DNA of 64,000 bases, from the NCBI GenBank assembly GCA_000231825.2, contig JH720303.1:186001-250000 (forward strand), written 5' to 3'. Below, one piece after another: positions 13,652-26,692 of the stretch. The translations under genes were made by a program, and so were the position numbers. The notes beneath the pieces are model-generated. The model searched no databases, was not told the origin of the DNA, and worked only from the letters and a program-made list of their open reading frames with translations. Within the stretch, counting starts at the first letter, position 1; each line of letters starts with the position of its first letter. This stretch comes from Tetrahymena elliotti 4EA. Taxonomy: Eukaryota > Ciliophora > Oligohymenophorea > Hymenostomatida > Tetrahymenidae.

Positions 13652-14964
13652 TTTTTGAGTCTGATTGATGATTTAATTCTTTTCTACTTAATTTATAATC
13701 TTATTAATACAAATTTTATAAATTGTAAATTAAAGAAATTAAAAAAAATTATATGATGGTAATTAATATAAGTAATTTAATTTGTAAATAGTAATATTTG
13801 ATTTAATAGAGTTCATATAGTATGCATGTATGAGTATAAATCAACTCAGATTTGAATCTTTAAAATTTAAGAAGATAAATAATCTTAAGATCACAGCCAT
13901 TATTTAAGTTATGGAATCTAACTAAATAAATGAAAAGCTGATTTTTTTTAAGTTAAAAATCTAGTTTACATTTACTAAATAATTTCAATAATATTAATTA
14001 AATGGTGATTTATTATGATAACACAGAGGATATTTATAAGAATTATCTGTATTAAATTCTCTATTAATTAAACCAAATAATTTTTATTTAAATTTTTGTA
14101 AATTCACAATTTAATTAAATTTCAAAATTGAGAGTAGCTTCTAATTCAACATCTTTAAAATTGTATGTAAAAACCCTATTATAAAAGCAAAAACTAAAGA
14201 AAATATTTTATAAATAGACTTTTTTATTAAATTTCGTTTAATTTTTCAAGCTTTTAATTAAAATCTACTTTATTATGAAAAATATTTTTTAAATCCAAAA
14301 CAAACTTTTATGTGCGAGTAACTTTATTTTAGGATGAAAAAATATTTGATTTTTATAATATTAAAATAGAAAATTTGTAATATTTTTTTTCATTAAAAAA
14401 TAAAAATTATCTTTTTATCAATCTGTTGCTCAATCCTTCTAGATATTAAAGAAATTGTATGTTAAAAGAATAAATAATATTTTTTGAGATTTGTTAAAAA
14501 TTATTTTTTTTTTCAACAAAAAATCAAATTTTTTCTTAAACTTTTTTTACTGAGTTTGAATTAATTTTTAATAATAAATACTAATATCAAAAATTTGTCA
14601 TCAAAAAAATAATGAGAAGAGGAATAAAAAAATTGATGAAGCTTTTAAAACTCAGATAAATTCAAAAACCATGAAAAATGATACTGTAAAATTTAATGTT
14701 TGAACATTAAAGAGAAAGCAACCAAACTTATTGACTGACTCCTTTGAATAAATAAAATGAAGTTGTATGTTTAATAAAATATAAAAAATATTAGATTTAA
14801 TTGTATGAAATATGTTTGAATAAATACTAATAGATATTTTTACAATATTGAATAAAGAATTATTATTGATTAAAGTTTAGTAATATGAATATTTAATTTA
14901 ATTATGTATTGTTTGTTGAAAATTTTAATTTTAAATTAGTTGGTTATTTATATATTTTTCCCAT
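13652..14964. other. AT-rich intergenic spacer
   Basis: Lies 5' of KATNIP and 3' of the hybrid kinase, both minus strand. Probably contains the KATNIP promoter. No gene or structured element seen. Confidence 0.6.
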
Positions 14965-17900
14965 TCAAACTTAGTTTTAAAATTACTAAATTTTACAGTT
15001 ATCAAGTATAAGCTTTAGTTATTCTTACTTAAGAGGTTTTGTGATGTGGTAATTTGCACCTATATTTATGCTGTCTTGCCTATCACATTCTTCGCCGAAT
15101 GCAGTTACAACTGCTATAAAGGCAGGATACTCCATCCCACAACTTTTTTCTAGATTCCTTATTGTATTTATAGCTTGATATCCATCCATGATAGGCATGT
15201 TTATATCCATAAAAATTGTATCGTAAGGGCTTTTTATATTTAAATTTTCTTTTTTTCCAAATTAACTTATTTATTTAAATCTATTTCCTATACTTTAGCT
15301 ATTTACTTCACTTGAACCATTAATATCATTCACAATATTATCAGACAGAAAAGAATTTTCAAATTCACTAACATCACATTTATTATGGAGTTCAGATTCT
15401 TAAAACACAGTTTATTAAAATGGATGTTTTTTTCTTTGCTCTTGCAATCTTTTTTTATAAATATTAATTGCCTGTAAACCATTGTAGGCAACATCAATAA
15501 TACATTTTCCTTGGAGTATTTTTTAAATGAAACTTTATAAAGCTATTACATTAAAGCTTGTATCATCTACAATCATAATTTTTAGAATTGTATTCTTTGG
15601 ATTTTTCTCAATAAATTTTGGATTAAACATAGGCACAATATTATAGTTAGATTTTATGCCAGTAGACCTTTCAGTTGAAACTTAAATTGAAGAAGATTAT
15701 GATTAATTTTATAAATTCTTTTCATTATTTGAGTTGGATAGTTATTCTTGATTTTCATAATTCAATAGCATTTTAAAAGTTATTGTTGTTCCTATGTTTT
15801 ACTCAGAAGAGGCCCTAAGGCTATCTTCTTTTGTAATTAATCTAATTAATCTTTTACTCACATCTAAGCCTAGTCCAATGCCTATAAAATAGATAAAATA
15901 AGCTTTTAACATACTACCATTGATAATATAAAATTGCTTGGATAAAAAATTTTTATTTAATTTTAAAATTACCATGCCTCATATTTTTCTTTTCAGGTGA
16001 TTTAGTTTCAAATTAAAAATTTTAAGATTTATCTTGTAAGTTGATTTTAAGGCTTTCGGGCATTCCTATTCCTGTATCAACTACAGATATGTGCAACTCA
16101 TTTTGGCTTAAAACTTCAGTTTTGACTTTAATGGATCCCTCGAAGGTAAATTTAAGAGCATTTCCAAGCAAATTAATTAAAATTTATTGGAACCTCTATT
16201 TATCGTTATTGCTGATAATAACAGGAAATGCATTATCTTATTAGAGTTCAGAAATTAAGTTGATATTGTTAAAGAATAAATTTATTCCTTTTCGATTTGC
16301 AGATTGTTTATATAAAGACATGCAAAATAATATAGATTCATTTATATCAAAATTATCTATATTTACTTTTACATCAGAGAAATCATCTACTGCATGCACA
16401 AGCTTTGAGTAATCCAATAAATCATTTATTCGAGATTCAAGCAGATGTCCTTGGATAAGAGCATTTTTTATCGATTCTTTTAGTTCTTTTTTTCTGGATT
16501 TATTTCCTTCAATAGAGCTTCCTAAAATTAGCTAAATTCCATTGAGAGGAGTTTTAAGATCATGTGTGATAGTATTCATAACTGAATTTTTATATGACAT
16601 CATTTCCTACTTTCTTTCAGCCATTACTTATTCAGATACATCAGTGATGACTCCAATAATAGAATCTTTTCCATTCCATACACTTTCAATTAATCTTATG
16701 TCATAATATTGAATTTTTCTTTCTTTTTAATTAGTATTTCCATTTTATGTTGAGTTAGAATAAGTTATATATTTGCAATTGAGATATTAATGTTGTTTTA
16801 ATTATGAATTCTGACTAGTTTAATTATCATTTGTGTTGGCCATTTCTATTTAGTAATTATTGCTGCTAAAACCCTATTGTATGTTATGTATTTAAATAGT
16901 ATTGTTATTTGATTTGCTACTGACACTTTCAGCTTACAAATTCATTTTTAATGTATTCTATTGGGCTTGAAGTTATAATTTAAGCCTGGGATTTCTGAGT
17001 GTTTCTATAATCTTAAACAAATTTTTACTATAAGTTTCTAAATCATAAATATTTTTTCTGTAATTAAATGTTCTTAAAGATACATCCTAGCGGTAGAAAG
17101 AAGTTTATGAATTTGGACTTCTCCTAAATAAAGGACTGATAACTTATTGATGAGAAGGAGTTTCATTTTTCAAATCTTTGAAGTTGACATGAGGCTTTTG
17201 AGTATATCGTTTTTTAACTAGAATTTTCCTTAATTTCTATTAAAATTCATCTTTGGATTAAATATCGAAAGTTTTTAAGCATGTCTTATTCATAAATTCT
17301 ATGTTCATTTTAGTTTATATAATGGATTAATCTAGATTAATATTTTGTTGAATAATATTTGTTTAACTTAAATGCTAAGAAATAGTATTCGAATTCTAAT
17401 TCTAATTATTTAGCTATGATTCTTTGTTAACAACAAAAACAGATACAGGAACAATTTAATCTAGCATAAGCTTCCAGCTCTCTAATTCTTTTTTCTTCAT
17501 TTATTTTCTGTAATACATTTTCTTCGCTCTTTTTTCTTCAAAATAAAAGCTTGCTACTGCTATAAAAAATACAATTTCTAGTTAGATGTAGTTGTTATAA
17601 TACTATATAACAAATTATCCTATGAAAGCAAATTGAGTAGAACTAGCAAGGATCGCTGTTCGATAGTACCATTCAGGCACACAACTTAACGCTACAATTA
17701 TATGTGTCATTAAAATAATTCCATTGTTATAAATAACCCATAAATGTTTTTAGACAAATGCTCCACCATCTAGCTTGTCGCTATACGATAAATCTAAAAT
17801 AACTAATACAATGCACAAAACCGAAATAATTAAGCTAAAATATCTTAAAATGAATTTTTCAAATACAAAAAGGCATATACTAGCAGCTATTAGAATGCTG

Positions 17901-18133
17901 CTAGTATAAATACCTTTGATGTAGTTTTTATCAATGAAAAAATTATCTATCAAAAATCCCAACCCAATAAGGAAGAGGCCACCTTTAACAACCTTCCTAT
18001 TTATTACTAGTTAGCGTTCTTGATTTTTTTAGTAGTGATTCTAAATGTTTTGGTCAAAAAACCTTAGAGTAAAAACATTCATCACATCGTTAACATCAAT
18101 ACTCTTTTTAGATTTCTTATTATTTGTTTCCAT
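14965..18133 (-). CDS. Membrane hybrid sensor histidine kinase with C-terminal receiver domain, 1,025 aa
   Basis: Two-component phosphorelay sensor. Exons 15973-18133 and 14965-15881, with an intron 15882-15972, give 1,025 aa. Order: N-terminal hydrophobic region with roughly six membrane segments (about residues 50-220), a Q/N-rich linker, a PAS-like stretch ending WNGKDSIIGVITDVSEQVMAER, the dimerisation helix with H-box THDLKTPLNG (phospho-accepting His at about residue 524), N-box INLLGNALKFT, G1 box DTGIGMP, G2 box GIGLGLDVSKRL, then the receiver: IVDDTS acidic pair, phospho-accepting Asp in FMDINMPIMDGYQ (about residue 946) and conserved lysine in ITKPLK. All catalytic residues are present, so it should be active. 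The intron falls just before the G2 box. Glutamines written TAA/TAG throughout rule out bacterial contamination. The sensed signal and the histidine phosphotransfer partner are not evident in this window. Confidence 0.94.
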
Positions 18134-19699
18134 AACCAAAGAAAAGTTAATCTGTAAATCCTACCTACCTAGTTCTGTATGATAATAAATTGTTTTAGAT
18201 AGGAAGATAAATATTGCCTAATTGTAATAAATTATTAAATTTTAATATTATTTATCAATTTTTTTAAGATATTAGATTCTGTTATTAGCTTCTTTTATAA
18301 ATCACAAAGAAAAAGTGAATTATTATTAAAAAAAACTAGTTTAATATAAACGCATTTAGTAAATATATATCACTCATCAGTGCTCATAATTAAAAGTAAT
18401 TTCCATTACTATCTTAAAGATTACATTCCTATCCATTAATAGTCTTAATTCTCAAATTGATGATTTATTATATTAAAAATTAATTTGGGATAAATGTAAT
18501 TCCTCTAAATAGCATATTCTCTTTAATTAGGATGTTATCTCTAGCAAATTACAGTTAAACACAATGCTATTTTTTAAATTTGTAATTAAGATAAAAATAA
18601 TCTAAAAATCTTTCAAAATTAAATTTACTAATTAGCGACTCAAATAATTTTTAATTTTCTTCTTGTATTAAAATGTAACTATCTTAAATTTAGTAATGTT
18701 TTTTAATAATTGTTTTATTGTTGTATTTAAAATTACAGGAAAGCCCAATAATATTGTTGAAATTTGGTAGTTAAAAATAATTGAATGCTCTCTCTCGAAA
18801 GAATTTATAAAGAATTAACCAAATTTAGAACAAGATTAATTGTTTATTTGCTATTTAATGTATAGTTCATTGAATATTATTTTGCAAATTTTTATTATAA
18901 ATAAAAATAATCTAACTTGCAAAAAAAACTTACTCATTTACAACTAAAATATTTGTTTTTTTTTGCTTTTTCTATTCCAAATTATTCAAACATTAACTTT
19001 TTATTTTTTTTACTATTTTAGAAGTATTTAAGAATTTTTTCTTAAATAAAGAACAAAATCTAACACTATCTACTTTAATGTGACAGTGTGATAAAAAAAA
19101 ACTTCTTTCACAAAAACTGTAGTATATTTTTTCTATCTCTAAAATCATACTTTTCTTTCATATTGTATTTCTCTGAAGATGTTAAACTTTTTTGTATTTA
19201 TTATTTTTATAATTATCTCATTTTATTTGTTATATTTAATATAATTAATAAATTATTGAATAACTAGGTTAAATTGATAATTAAAACAAACTAATATTTA
19301 TAGATTTTAATTAAAATTGTTGATTAATTTAAATATTTTTATGTTTGTTAATGTTTGACTTTAAACAAAATTTAATAAAATAATTTCTATTTAGCAGCAA
19401 GGCAGTAGATAAATAAATTTAAAACAAATTTAAATAATAATTCAATTGAATTATTAAATTTTAAGGGTTATCAAGTAGTTTTCTTAAATTTTAATTCAAG
19501 GTTTAGACTACAAAGATAACTTAAATATTTAAAAATGGTAGTTAAAATTTTGAAGAAAATATTTTTTTAGAATGAAGCTGTTGTGCAAATTAAAATAGAA
19601 TTTAATTTTAATAATACAAACATATTATATACAACCTAATTTATGTATTTTCTGATTTTTACATTTTAAATATGGTTAATTATGATAATCTTCTTTTTT
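18134..19699. other. AT-rich intergenic spacer
   Basis: Upstream region of the hybrid kinase and 3' region of the MCTS1 gene. No coding texture on either strand and no clear element. Confidence 0.6.
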
Positions 19700-20260
19700 T
19701 CATTTCTTTTTGGGTTCCTATATTAACCAGAGACCATCACCAATTACATGCTTTGTGATAATGGCTTCTCCCATAGTTGCTTCTTTAATTCCTTAGGCAT
19801 TTAAGATTGCAACACCAACACCCATAGCGTGTTCTTTACCATCTGCATAAATAGCAACAACTTTTCCATATTCTACACCTTATTCAACATTAGAACCAGG
19901 AGTTTACAAACCTTTTGCCATAACGTTAGATCCATTCAAAATAAATTTAACAGCACCAGAATCAGTTTAGCATTTTAAAAGCATATCAGGATAAGTGTGC
20001 AATAATCTCAAAGTAGGGAAAAGTTCATCATCTTCTTTATCATTCTTGAAGAAGATAGGAAACTTATCAACCCAAAATAATTCCCATTTATGTTCAGGGG
20101 TATGGAACTTGGTACTGCTAATTTAAGCCTTTTTGGGCATAAAATCTTCTAAAACTCCTTCAATTTTAGGGAACTTTTCTAATATTTTTTCCCTAAGCTT
20201 CTTTTAAGCTGATTTATTAAGGGGAACCAAATTGCTGACTTCTTCTACTTTTTTGAACAT
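19700..20260 (-). CDS. MCTS1/Tma20-like PUA-domain translation factor
   Basis: MCTS1 forms a heterodimer with DENR and acts on the small ribosomal subunit in re-initiation and recycling. Single exon, 186 aa; human MCTS1 is 181 aa. It starts MFKKVEEVSNLVPLNKSAQK, matching the family N-terminus (MFKK), followed by the short FPKIEGVLEDFMPKK block. The N-terminal fold continues with ELFWVDKFPIFFKND and FPTLRLLHTYPDMLLKC, and the PUA domain is clear: GAVKFILNGSNVMAKGL, GVEYGKVVAIYADGKEHAMG and the terminal IGDGLWLI. Start codon chosen because it gives the conserved MFKK. The stop is a TGA after KKK. The partner DENR is not in this window. Confidence 0.94.
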
Positions 20261-22502
20261 TTTTTCTATTATTTATACTTGCTTGCTTGACTTAAATCAA
20301 ATAGTTATAATATATATGAATCAATCTATTTATATTATTTTTTGTGATTTTCTCTAAAATCAATTCTTCTCATTGTCTAATTTTTAGGTATAAATCTTCT
20401 AAAATATATCTTGCTCATTTTGTCTAAAACCTATTTCAATATATTACTTAAATTATTTCTATTATTTATAATTATATCATATTTTATGTTTTAAAAAATT
20501 TATAATCTTCAATTTTCTTTTTTTTTTTTAAATTTATTTTAATTAATGATTTATCAATTGAAAATAATAAAAGTAGGTATTCTTTTATTTTTTAAAAATA
20601 TTCAAAAGTTTTTCTCACAAAACATCAGAATTATAAACTTAAACTTGAAGAAAAATAAATTTAGAAATAAAATAATTTCAAAAAATATTTCAATAAATGT
20701 TAAATATTAGAGCATAATTAGGTATTCATATCCACTTCTTTTTATTTTTTATGAAATTATTGTGAAAATAGTTTTTTGGGTTTCTAAACATACATATTTT
20801 TAATAGAATTAAAATATTTTAGAAACTTTGAAAAAATAAATAAAGTTTTTATTAAAAAGATGAATTATTTGTTTTCTTAGAAATAATTTGAAATATTTAA
20901 TATTTAAAGAGGATATTTATTATAAAATAATAAGGTTAATCCCAAATAAATACACTTAAATCAAACAATTATTTAATTAATTTAGTAACACACGTTGTTT
21001 ATTGGTTAGTCTTTTAATAATTGTCTTGTCTCTTCTAGTTATTTGTTAACTTTTTAGACAAGTAAATTTGATTTCATTAACAATCTTCTATTAGATCTAA
21101 AAGATTGGTAGTGGTTAACTAGTAACTAGAATTAGTGAAGAAAATCAAGAGGAAAATATACAAGAACAGAATAAAATGCTTAAAGTAAAGAACTTATAAA
21201 AATTTTAGTTTTGTTATATTTTTGTTATTAAAATACTTACAAATTTTCCATTTCTTTAAACTACTTTTTACCTTTTTTATATATGTTAAAATACTGACTG
21301 TGTAATTAAATTTTTGATTTATTTCTAAGAGTAAAAAACTAAAGAATTAATTTATACCTTTTTTAAAGCTTTTAAAACTACTTTTATATTAGGTGATCAG
21401 CTTAAAAAATGAAGTCAAAAGTTAAAGATTTAGATAAAAGAAATATTTTCAGTAAAAAACTTGAGATAGACAACTTTAAATTAAGGGAGACGAGATAATA
21501 AAATCTAATATTTTTTATATCTTTTTCATACATCAATTTATTTTCATGACCCAAAATAAATACATCACTAAATTGAATCTATATTCAAAAATAAGTGGAT
21601 GAAAACAGAAATAAAAGTTTATTTATTTCTTAGATATTTTAAATAAAAAAATCACAATTGTTCATTCAAGTATTTGTAAGCTGATACAAAAATCCCGAAA
21701 ACATTACTTTTTTTAATTTTTTAAAAATTAAATAAATGAGTGAGTGTAAAAAGTTCATTTCTAACATTAATAAATTGTTTTATTTGTGGTTTGACAATTT
21801 TTTTTCTTAATTTAGGTGATTGCCCAAATTAAATTATCTGAAAATTGAATGTCGGAATATCAAACATATGAAGTCATAAATTGAGGACAAAAACAAAGTT
21901 ACAAGTCTTGTTTAGCTAATTTAAACTTTTTAGCTTTTAATTGGAAATATCCTTGCCAAACATGCGAATAATTGCATTTTATATTGATTTACGCTAATAC
22001 GAATAATTAAATTTGAAAAGAAGTCTTTTGTAAATACATATAAAAGATTTAAGTTAAAATTAAATTCTGATCGTCATTTTTGTATAAAAGATTATTTATA
22101 TTATGCCTCTAGTCCATTTTCTCAAATGCCTTACTTCAAGCTTTTTCATAGCGTTATTTCAATAATTATGGATTAAATTTTTAATATTTACTTATTTGAA
22201 GATATAAAGTGGCCAATTACTGTAAAAAAATAACTCACAGAGTTTTTGTTTAGATTTTATAGGGTAATTATTTGATTGAATCATGCGCTTCTAATATAAA
22301 AGAAATCTTAATATGTAATATTTAATGATTGCGTAATTAAATTTGATTAATCGTCTTTAGTACTATTTCCTTGCACTTAGTGAGAGCAGCTATAAAAACA
22401 CTAAAATTTGAAAACAAAAATTTAAAAATATTAAATTTAATAAACTAATTACAACCCTTGTTCAAAGAAGATAAATATAAACTAAGAAACAACAAAATAT
22501 AA
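20261..22502. other. Long AT-rich intergenic spacer with a faint coding-like patch
   Basis: Divergent spacer between MCTS1 (minus) and asparagine synthetase (plus), so it should contain both promoters. Around 21130-21200 and 21409-21540 there are short lysine/glutamate-rich open stretches that might be relics of a gene, but frames change and no start-to-stop unit can be built. I see nothing else. Confidence 0.45.
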
Positions 22503-25382
22503 ATGTGCGGTATCCTTGGTATTTTCAACATTGTTGGCAGATACGAAAACGTAAGAAAGCTTGCCACTACCCTTTCTCGTAGACTTAGACACAGAGGTCC
22601 CGATGCTTGTGGTGTTTACATCTATGTAGCTAATTTTCTTTATTCTACTTATTACTTTTCATTAAATTAATGCGTTTTGTGAATTAACTGAGCATAGAAA
22701 AAATTAACAAATTACATATACATCCAACAGGCATAATAAATACCATTTAATTTTCTAGAAAACTACTTCTAATATGCTCAATAAATAAACTTTTTAGATC
22801 TAATACATCCAATTTATTAATCATATTCTTTAACTAAACTAAAATAGGAAGTCGAACCTGGTGTTTGGAACATCATTTGCCACGAACGTCTCTCCATTTG
22901 CGACTTGAGTGACAATGGTAAATAGCCCTTCTTATTACAAAAGTAAGACTAAAAGCCTGTTGCATTCGCTGCTAATGGTGAAATTTACAACTATTAAGAA
23001 ATCAGAAAGAAATATGAAAACAAGTACCCCCTTCAAGGTACCAGTGACTGTGAAATCATCGGTGCTCTCTACTCAGAATTCGGTGGAAAGGAAATGTGGA
23101 ACCATCTTGAAGGTATGTTTGGTGTTATTATCTATGACCCCAACACCAATGAATTTATTGCTTCCAGAGATCACGTCGGTGTTATTCCTCTTTATTGGGG
23201 TGTTGGTAAGCACGGTGAAGTCTATGTTACTTCTGAATTGAAGGCTATTGAAGATTAATGTGTAGAATTATCCATCTTATTACCAGGTAATTAATAAAAT
23301 CTGATATTTTTTGCTTGCTCTCCCAAAAGTATTTGTCAGAGTATTTGAACATGAACAAAGTAGAAAGTTTGAGTTATTAGCATAAGTAGAGTCAGTATAG
23401 ATAAGCGATTTTTTGCAAAAGATACAAGCGATTTAAGTTTTTCATCTGAGAAGAATTTTCAAAAGATTAAGCATCTTTATAAAATAAAAGGAAGAGAGAT
23501 TCAAAAATTTGAAATAAGATATTTGATAGATTGATTGGATAAAAAGAAATAGATTGGTTGATAGATAGATAGATGCAATTTTAAAATTTAAAGAGAATGA
23601 ATGAATAACAAAAGATTTCAAATTAAAAAGAATGAAAAATAATGATTAAAATTACTAAAAAAAAGAAGATTAATATAAAGAATTTTCGCTTATTCAAGCA
23701 ATCAATCAATAAATAAATAAAATTAAAAAATAAAATAATACCAAACAAACATAGTGTTTTTTAATTAAAGTTTTTAGTAGAAAAATTCTATCTAAGCTGA
23801 GAATGCTTTTTAAAAGCAAATTAATTCTGTCTCATAGTTAATTTAATCTAAATTTTTTATAATCTAATTAACTCATTCAGATAATAAAAATTAGTTACCT
23901 TCACTTTCTTTGTTCAGATTAAAATTCTAGCAAAAAATAAAATCGATAAATAAACAAACATTCATTAATTAATAAATTATCCATAGATTCTTTAATTTAT
24001 TCAAAAATAAAAAGACAATAATTATTAAATTTCAAAATACACAAAGAAAAAAGATTACCTTACATTCTGATAATATCCAATTAGCATTGTCAAACATTTT
24101 TAATTTTAATCCTGTTTATTTATCAAGAAAAATAAATATCTTTAATTTGCCTAAAACTATCTCTAAAACTTTTTTTTAAATTAAAGGACACTACTTGGAC
24201 AAGAACAAAACTCCTACTTAATGGTACTAACCTTTATGGCATGATGAAGAATATTTCCCTAACAACTAAATTGATTACAAGGAATTGAGAGAATAATTAA
24301 CACAAGCCGTCTTAGAATAATTATAAGGTGATGCTCCTTTCGGTTTATTCATTTCTGGTGGTGTTGATAGTAGTATTGTTGCTGCTATTACTGTCCGTTT
24401 AGTCTAAGAAGGAAAAATTGATATCAAGAAGAGAGGTATGGATAAGGTCCACAGTTTCTGTATTGGATTAAAGGGATCTCCTGATATTGAATCATCTTAA
24501 AAAGTTGCTGAATACTTAGGAACTGAACATCACGCCTTTATCTACACCCCTGAAGAAGGCATTGATGCTATTCCTGATGTTATTTACCACACTGAAACCT
24601 ACAATAATACTACTATCCGTGCCTCTACTCCTATGTACATTCTTGCTAGAAAAATTAAGGCTTTGGGTATTAAATATTGTTTGACTGGTGAAGGTGCTGA
24701 TGAACTCTTCGGTGGTTACTTGTATTTCCACAAGGCTCCCAACGCTGAAGAATTCCACAGAGAATGTGTCAGAAAGGTCAAGGATCTTTACAAATACGAT
24801 TTACTTCGTGCTAACAAATCTACTATGGCTTGGGGTTTGGAAGTTCGTCCTCCTTTCCTCCATAAATCCTTTGTTGAATATGCTATGTCTATTGATCCCA
24901 ACGATAAGATGCCTCGTAACTTCCCTAAAAATATTGAAAAGTACATTCTTAGAGCTGCTTTTGATGACAAGAGCAAGCCCTACTTACCCTCTGAAATTTT
25001 ATGGAGACAAAAGGAATAATTCTCTGATGGTGTCGGTTATCTTTGGAGAGATTCTATCACTGCTTACTGCGAAACTGTCATCTCTGATAAGGACTTCAGT
25101 GACAGAGAAATAGTCTATGAAATAAATACTCCTCGTAATAAAGAATAATTCTGGTACAGATAATGCTTTGAACACCACTTCCCTTCTAAGGAAGCTGCCT
25201 TAACTGTTCCTTATGCTTTGAGTATTGCTTGCTCAACTGAAAAGGCTCTTGAATGGTGTGAATCTTTCAAGAAGAACACTGATGAATCTGGTCGTGCTGT
25301 CCTCGGTATCCACTAACAATCTGAACAACTTAAGGGTACCTTAAACGATGGTGAAAGTGCTGCTAAGACTGTTAAAAATTGA
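22503..25382 (+). CDS. Glutamine-hydrolysing asparagine synthetase
   Basis: Converts aspartate, ATP and glutamine to asparagine. Exons 22503-22625, 22848-23286 and 24187-25382, with introns of 222 and 900 nt, give 585 aa (human enzyme 561). Met is followed directly by Cys ([12 protein letters not shown]), so after methionine removal Cys is the N-terminal nucleophile of the class II glutaminase. [25 protein letters not shown] and GTSDCEII are the glutaminase-site segments. The synthetase domain has the ATP pyrophosphatase loop [11 protein letters not shown] (serine at about residue 244) and [15 protein letters not shown]. All key residues are intact. Codons are enriched in C-ending forms (AAG, GGT, TAC, ATC) compared with neighbours, as in highly expressed ciliate genes. 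Exon 3 carries the whole synthetase half. The second intron contains a GATA microsatellite near 23560. Confidence 0.96.
23556..23575. repeat. GATA microsatellite within the second asparagine synthetase intron
   Basis: A few tandem GATA units in intron sequence. Simple repeat; no function implied. Confidence 0.5.
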
Positions 25383-26692
25383 AAACAAAAACACTAAAAA
25401 CTCTGTAAATAAGAAAGATGACTTTATTTATATCTTACTTCCATAAAAAAAAACAAACAAAAACAAAAATAACAATCAATGAAAACTAATTAATTAATTT
25501 AAAATAACTGTGATTTAAAAACTAATAATAATTTGATAAATCAAATCACTAAAATTAACCAAATTCTTCGTTTGTTATAATAATTTAAATGTATTCAACA
25601 TTTCATTTTATATTTTAAAATATCCTTAATACTCATTTTTCTTATTCGTTTTAATATTATTTTTCTTCATCTCCATTTATCTAATTAATATTAATATATC
25701 ATTCTTTAGTTCTATAATCTTATCAGTCAATGGATCAATTAATAAATAAAAAAAATTTATTCATTCTTTCCTATTTTATCTATTTTACTCTATAGAACTA
25801 TTGATTTTTGTTAGTAATCTAAATAGTTAATACGTAATTATAATCTAAAATTATTGATAAGCTTTTCTAAAAAAATACCATTTAACAAAGAATAAAAAAT
25901 ATTTTCAAAATTAAGTTTCAAGCAGGTTTCAGATCTATTAATAAATTTTTTTAATATATTTTATTATCAAATAATGTTTTTAGTTACTTCTTAGAAAACT
26001 CCAAAAAAAACAAAGAATTTCTATCCTTAAATTTTAGTTCGTTAGATTGCCTAAAAAAATAAAAATTAAAAACCTTTTGGCTAAGAACTAATTACCTGAG
26101 AAATCAAATAAAAAAATAATAAAAAAAGTAAAAGTTGGTGAAGAAAATTAAAAATAATTAATTTCATTAAATATTTTTTTTGTAGTTTAGATTAAGGCAT
26201 TAACATTTGCAGGGATTAAAGTTGTAAATACGTAATTATCAGTAAAAACAATTATTTGATTATGCATTTTCAAAGATTAAATAATATTATTAATTAAATT
26301 TAAAAATACATCCTTAAATACTTAGAAATTTTTCCAATTTTTTTACTTCTAGTCAAAGCTAACTTTTATCAAATAAGATAATTAAAGGGATGGTCTTTTT
26401 ATTAGTTAATTATAAATGATGTTAAATATTTTTAAATGATGATTAAGCGATGATGATTACTTAACTTTTCATTTATTCCTTTTTACATTCAATTTATTTG
26501 TAATTTTGATATTACTCTACAATAAAATAGATTCAAAAAGTTTTAAATAAAAAAACTATCAAACTACTGAAAATTAATTACAAATATTGAAAATACTACT
26601 AACACTAACTAAGCTTTAAAAGCAATAAAAAAGTAGTATCAAGTGAAAGCAATCTAATCTTCCTTTTATAAATTTTTAGCAACATATACACC
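25383..26692. other. AT-rich intergenic spacer
   Basis: Between the asparagine synthetase stop and the START-protein start, both plus strand. It includes a 13-base match to the 5' core of U2 snRNA near 26072, which does not extend and is treated as chance. No gene seen. Confidence 0.55.

Noticed and set aside
14965..18133. Bacterial contamination or recent horizontal transfer of the histidine kinase
   Set aside because: It has a spliceosomal intron, ciliate-code glutamines and the same AT-rich codon use as its neighbours.
24516..25113. Several overlapping open stretches on both strands within asparagine synthetase
   Set aside because: They are other-frame shadows of exon 3; only the frame with SGGVDSS and the class II glutaminase half is real.
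26060..26090. Match to the U2 snRNA 5' core (CCTTTTGGCTAAG)
   Set aside because: The match stops after 13 bases; the following branch-site-pairing region and Sm site of U2 are absent.
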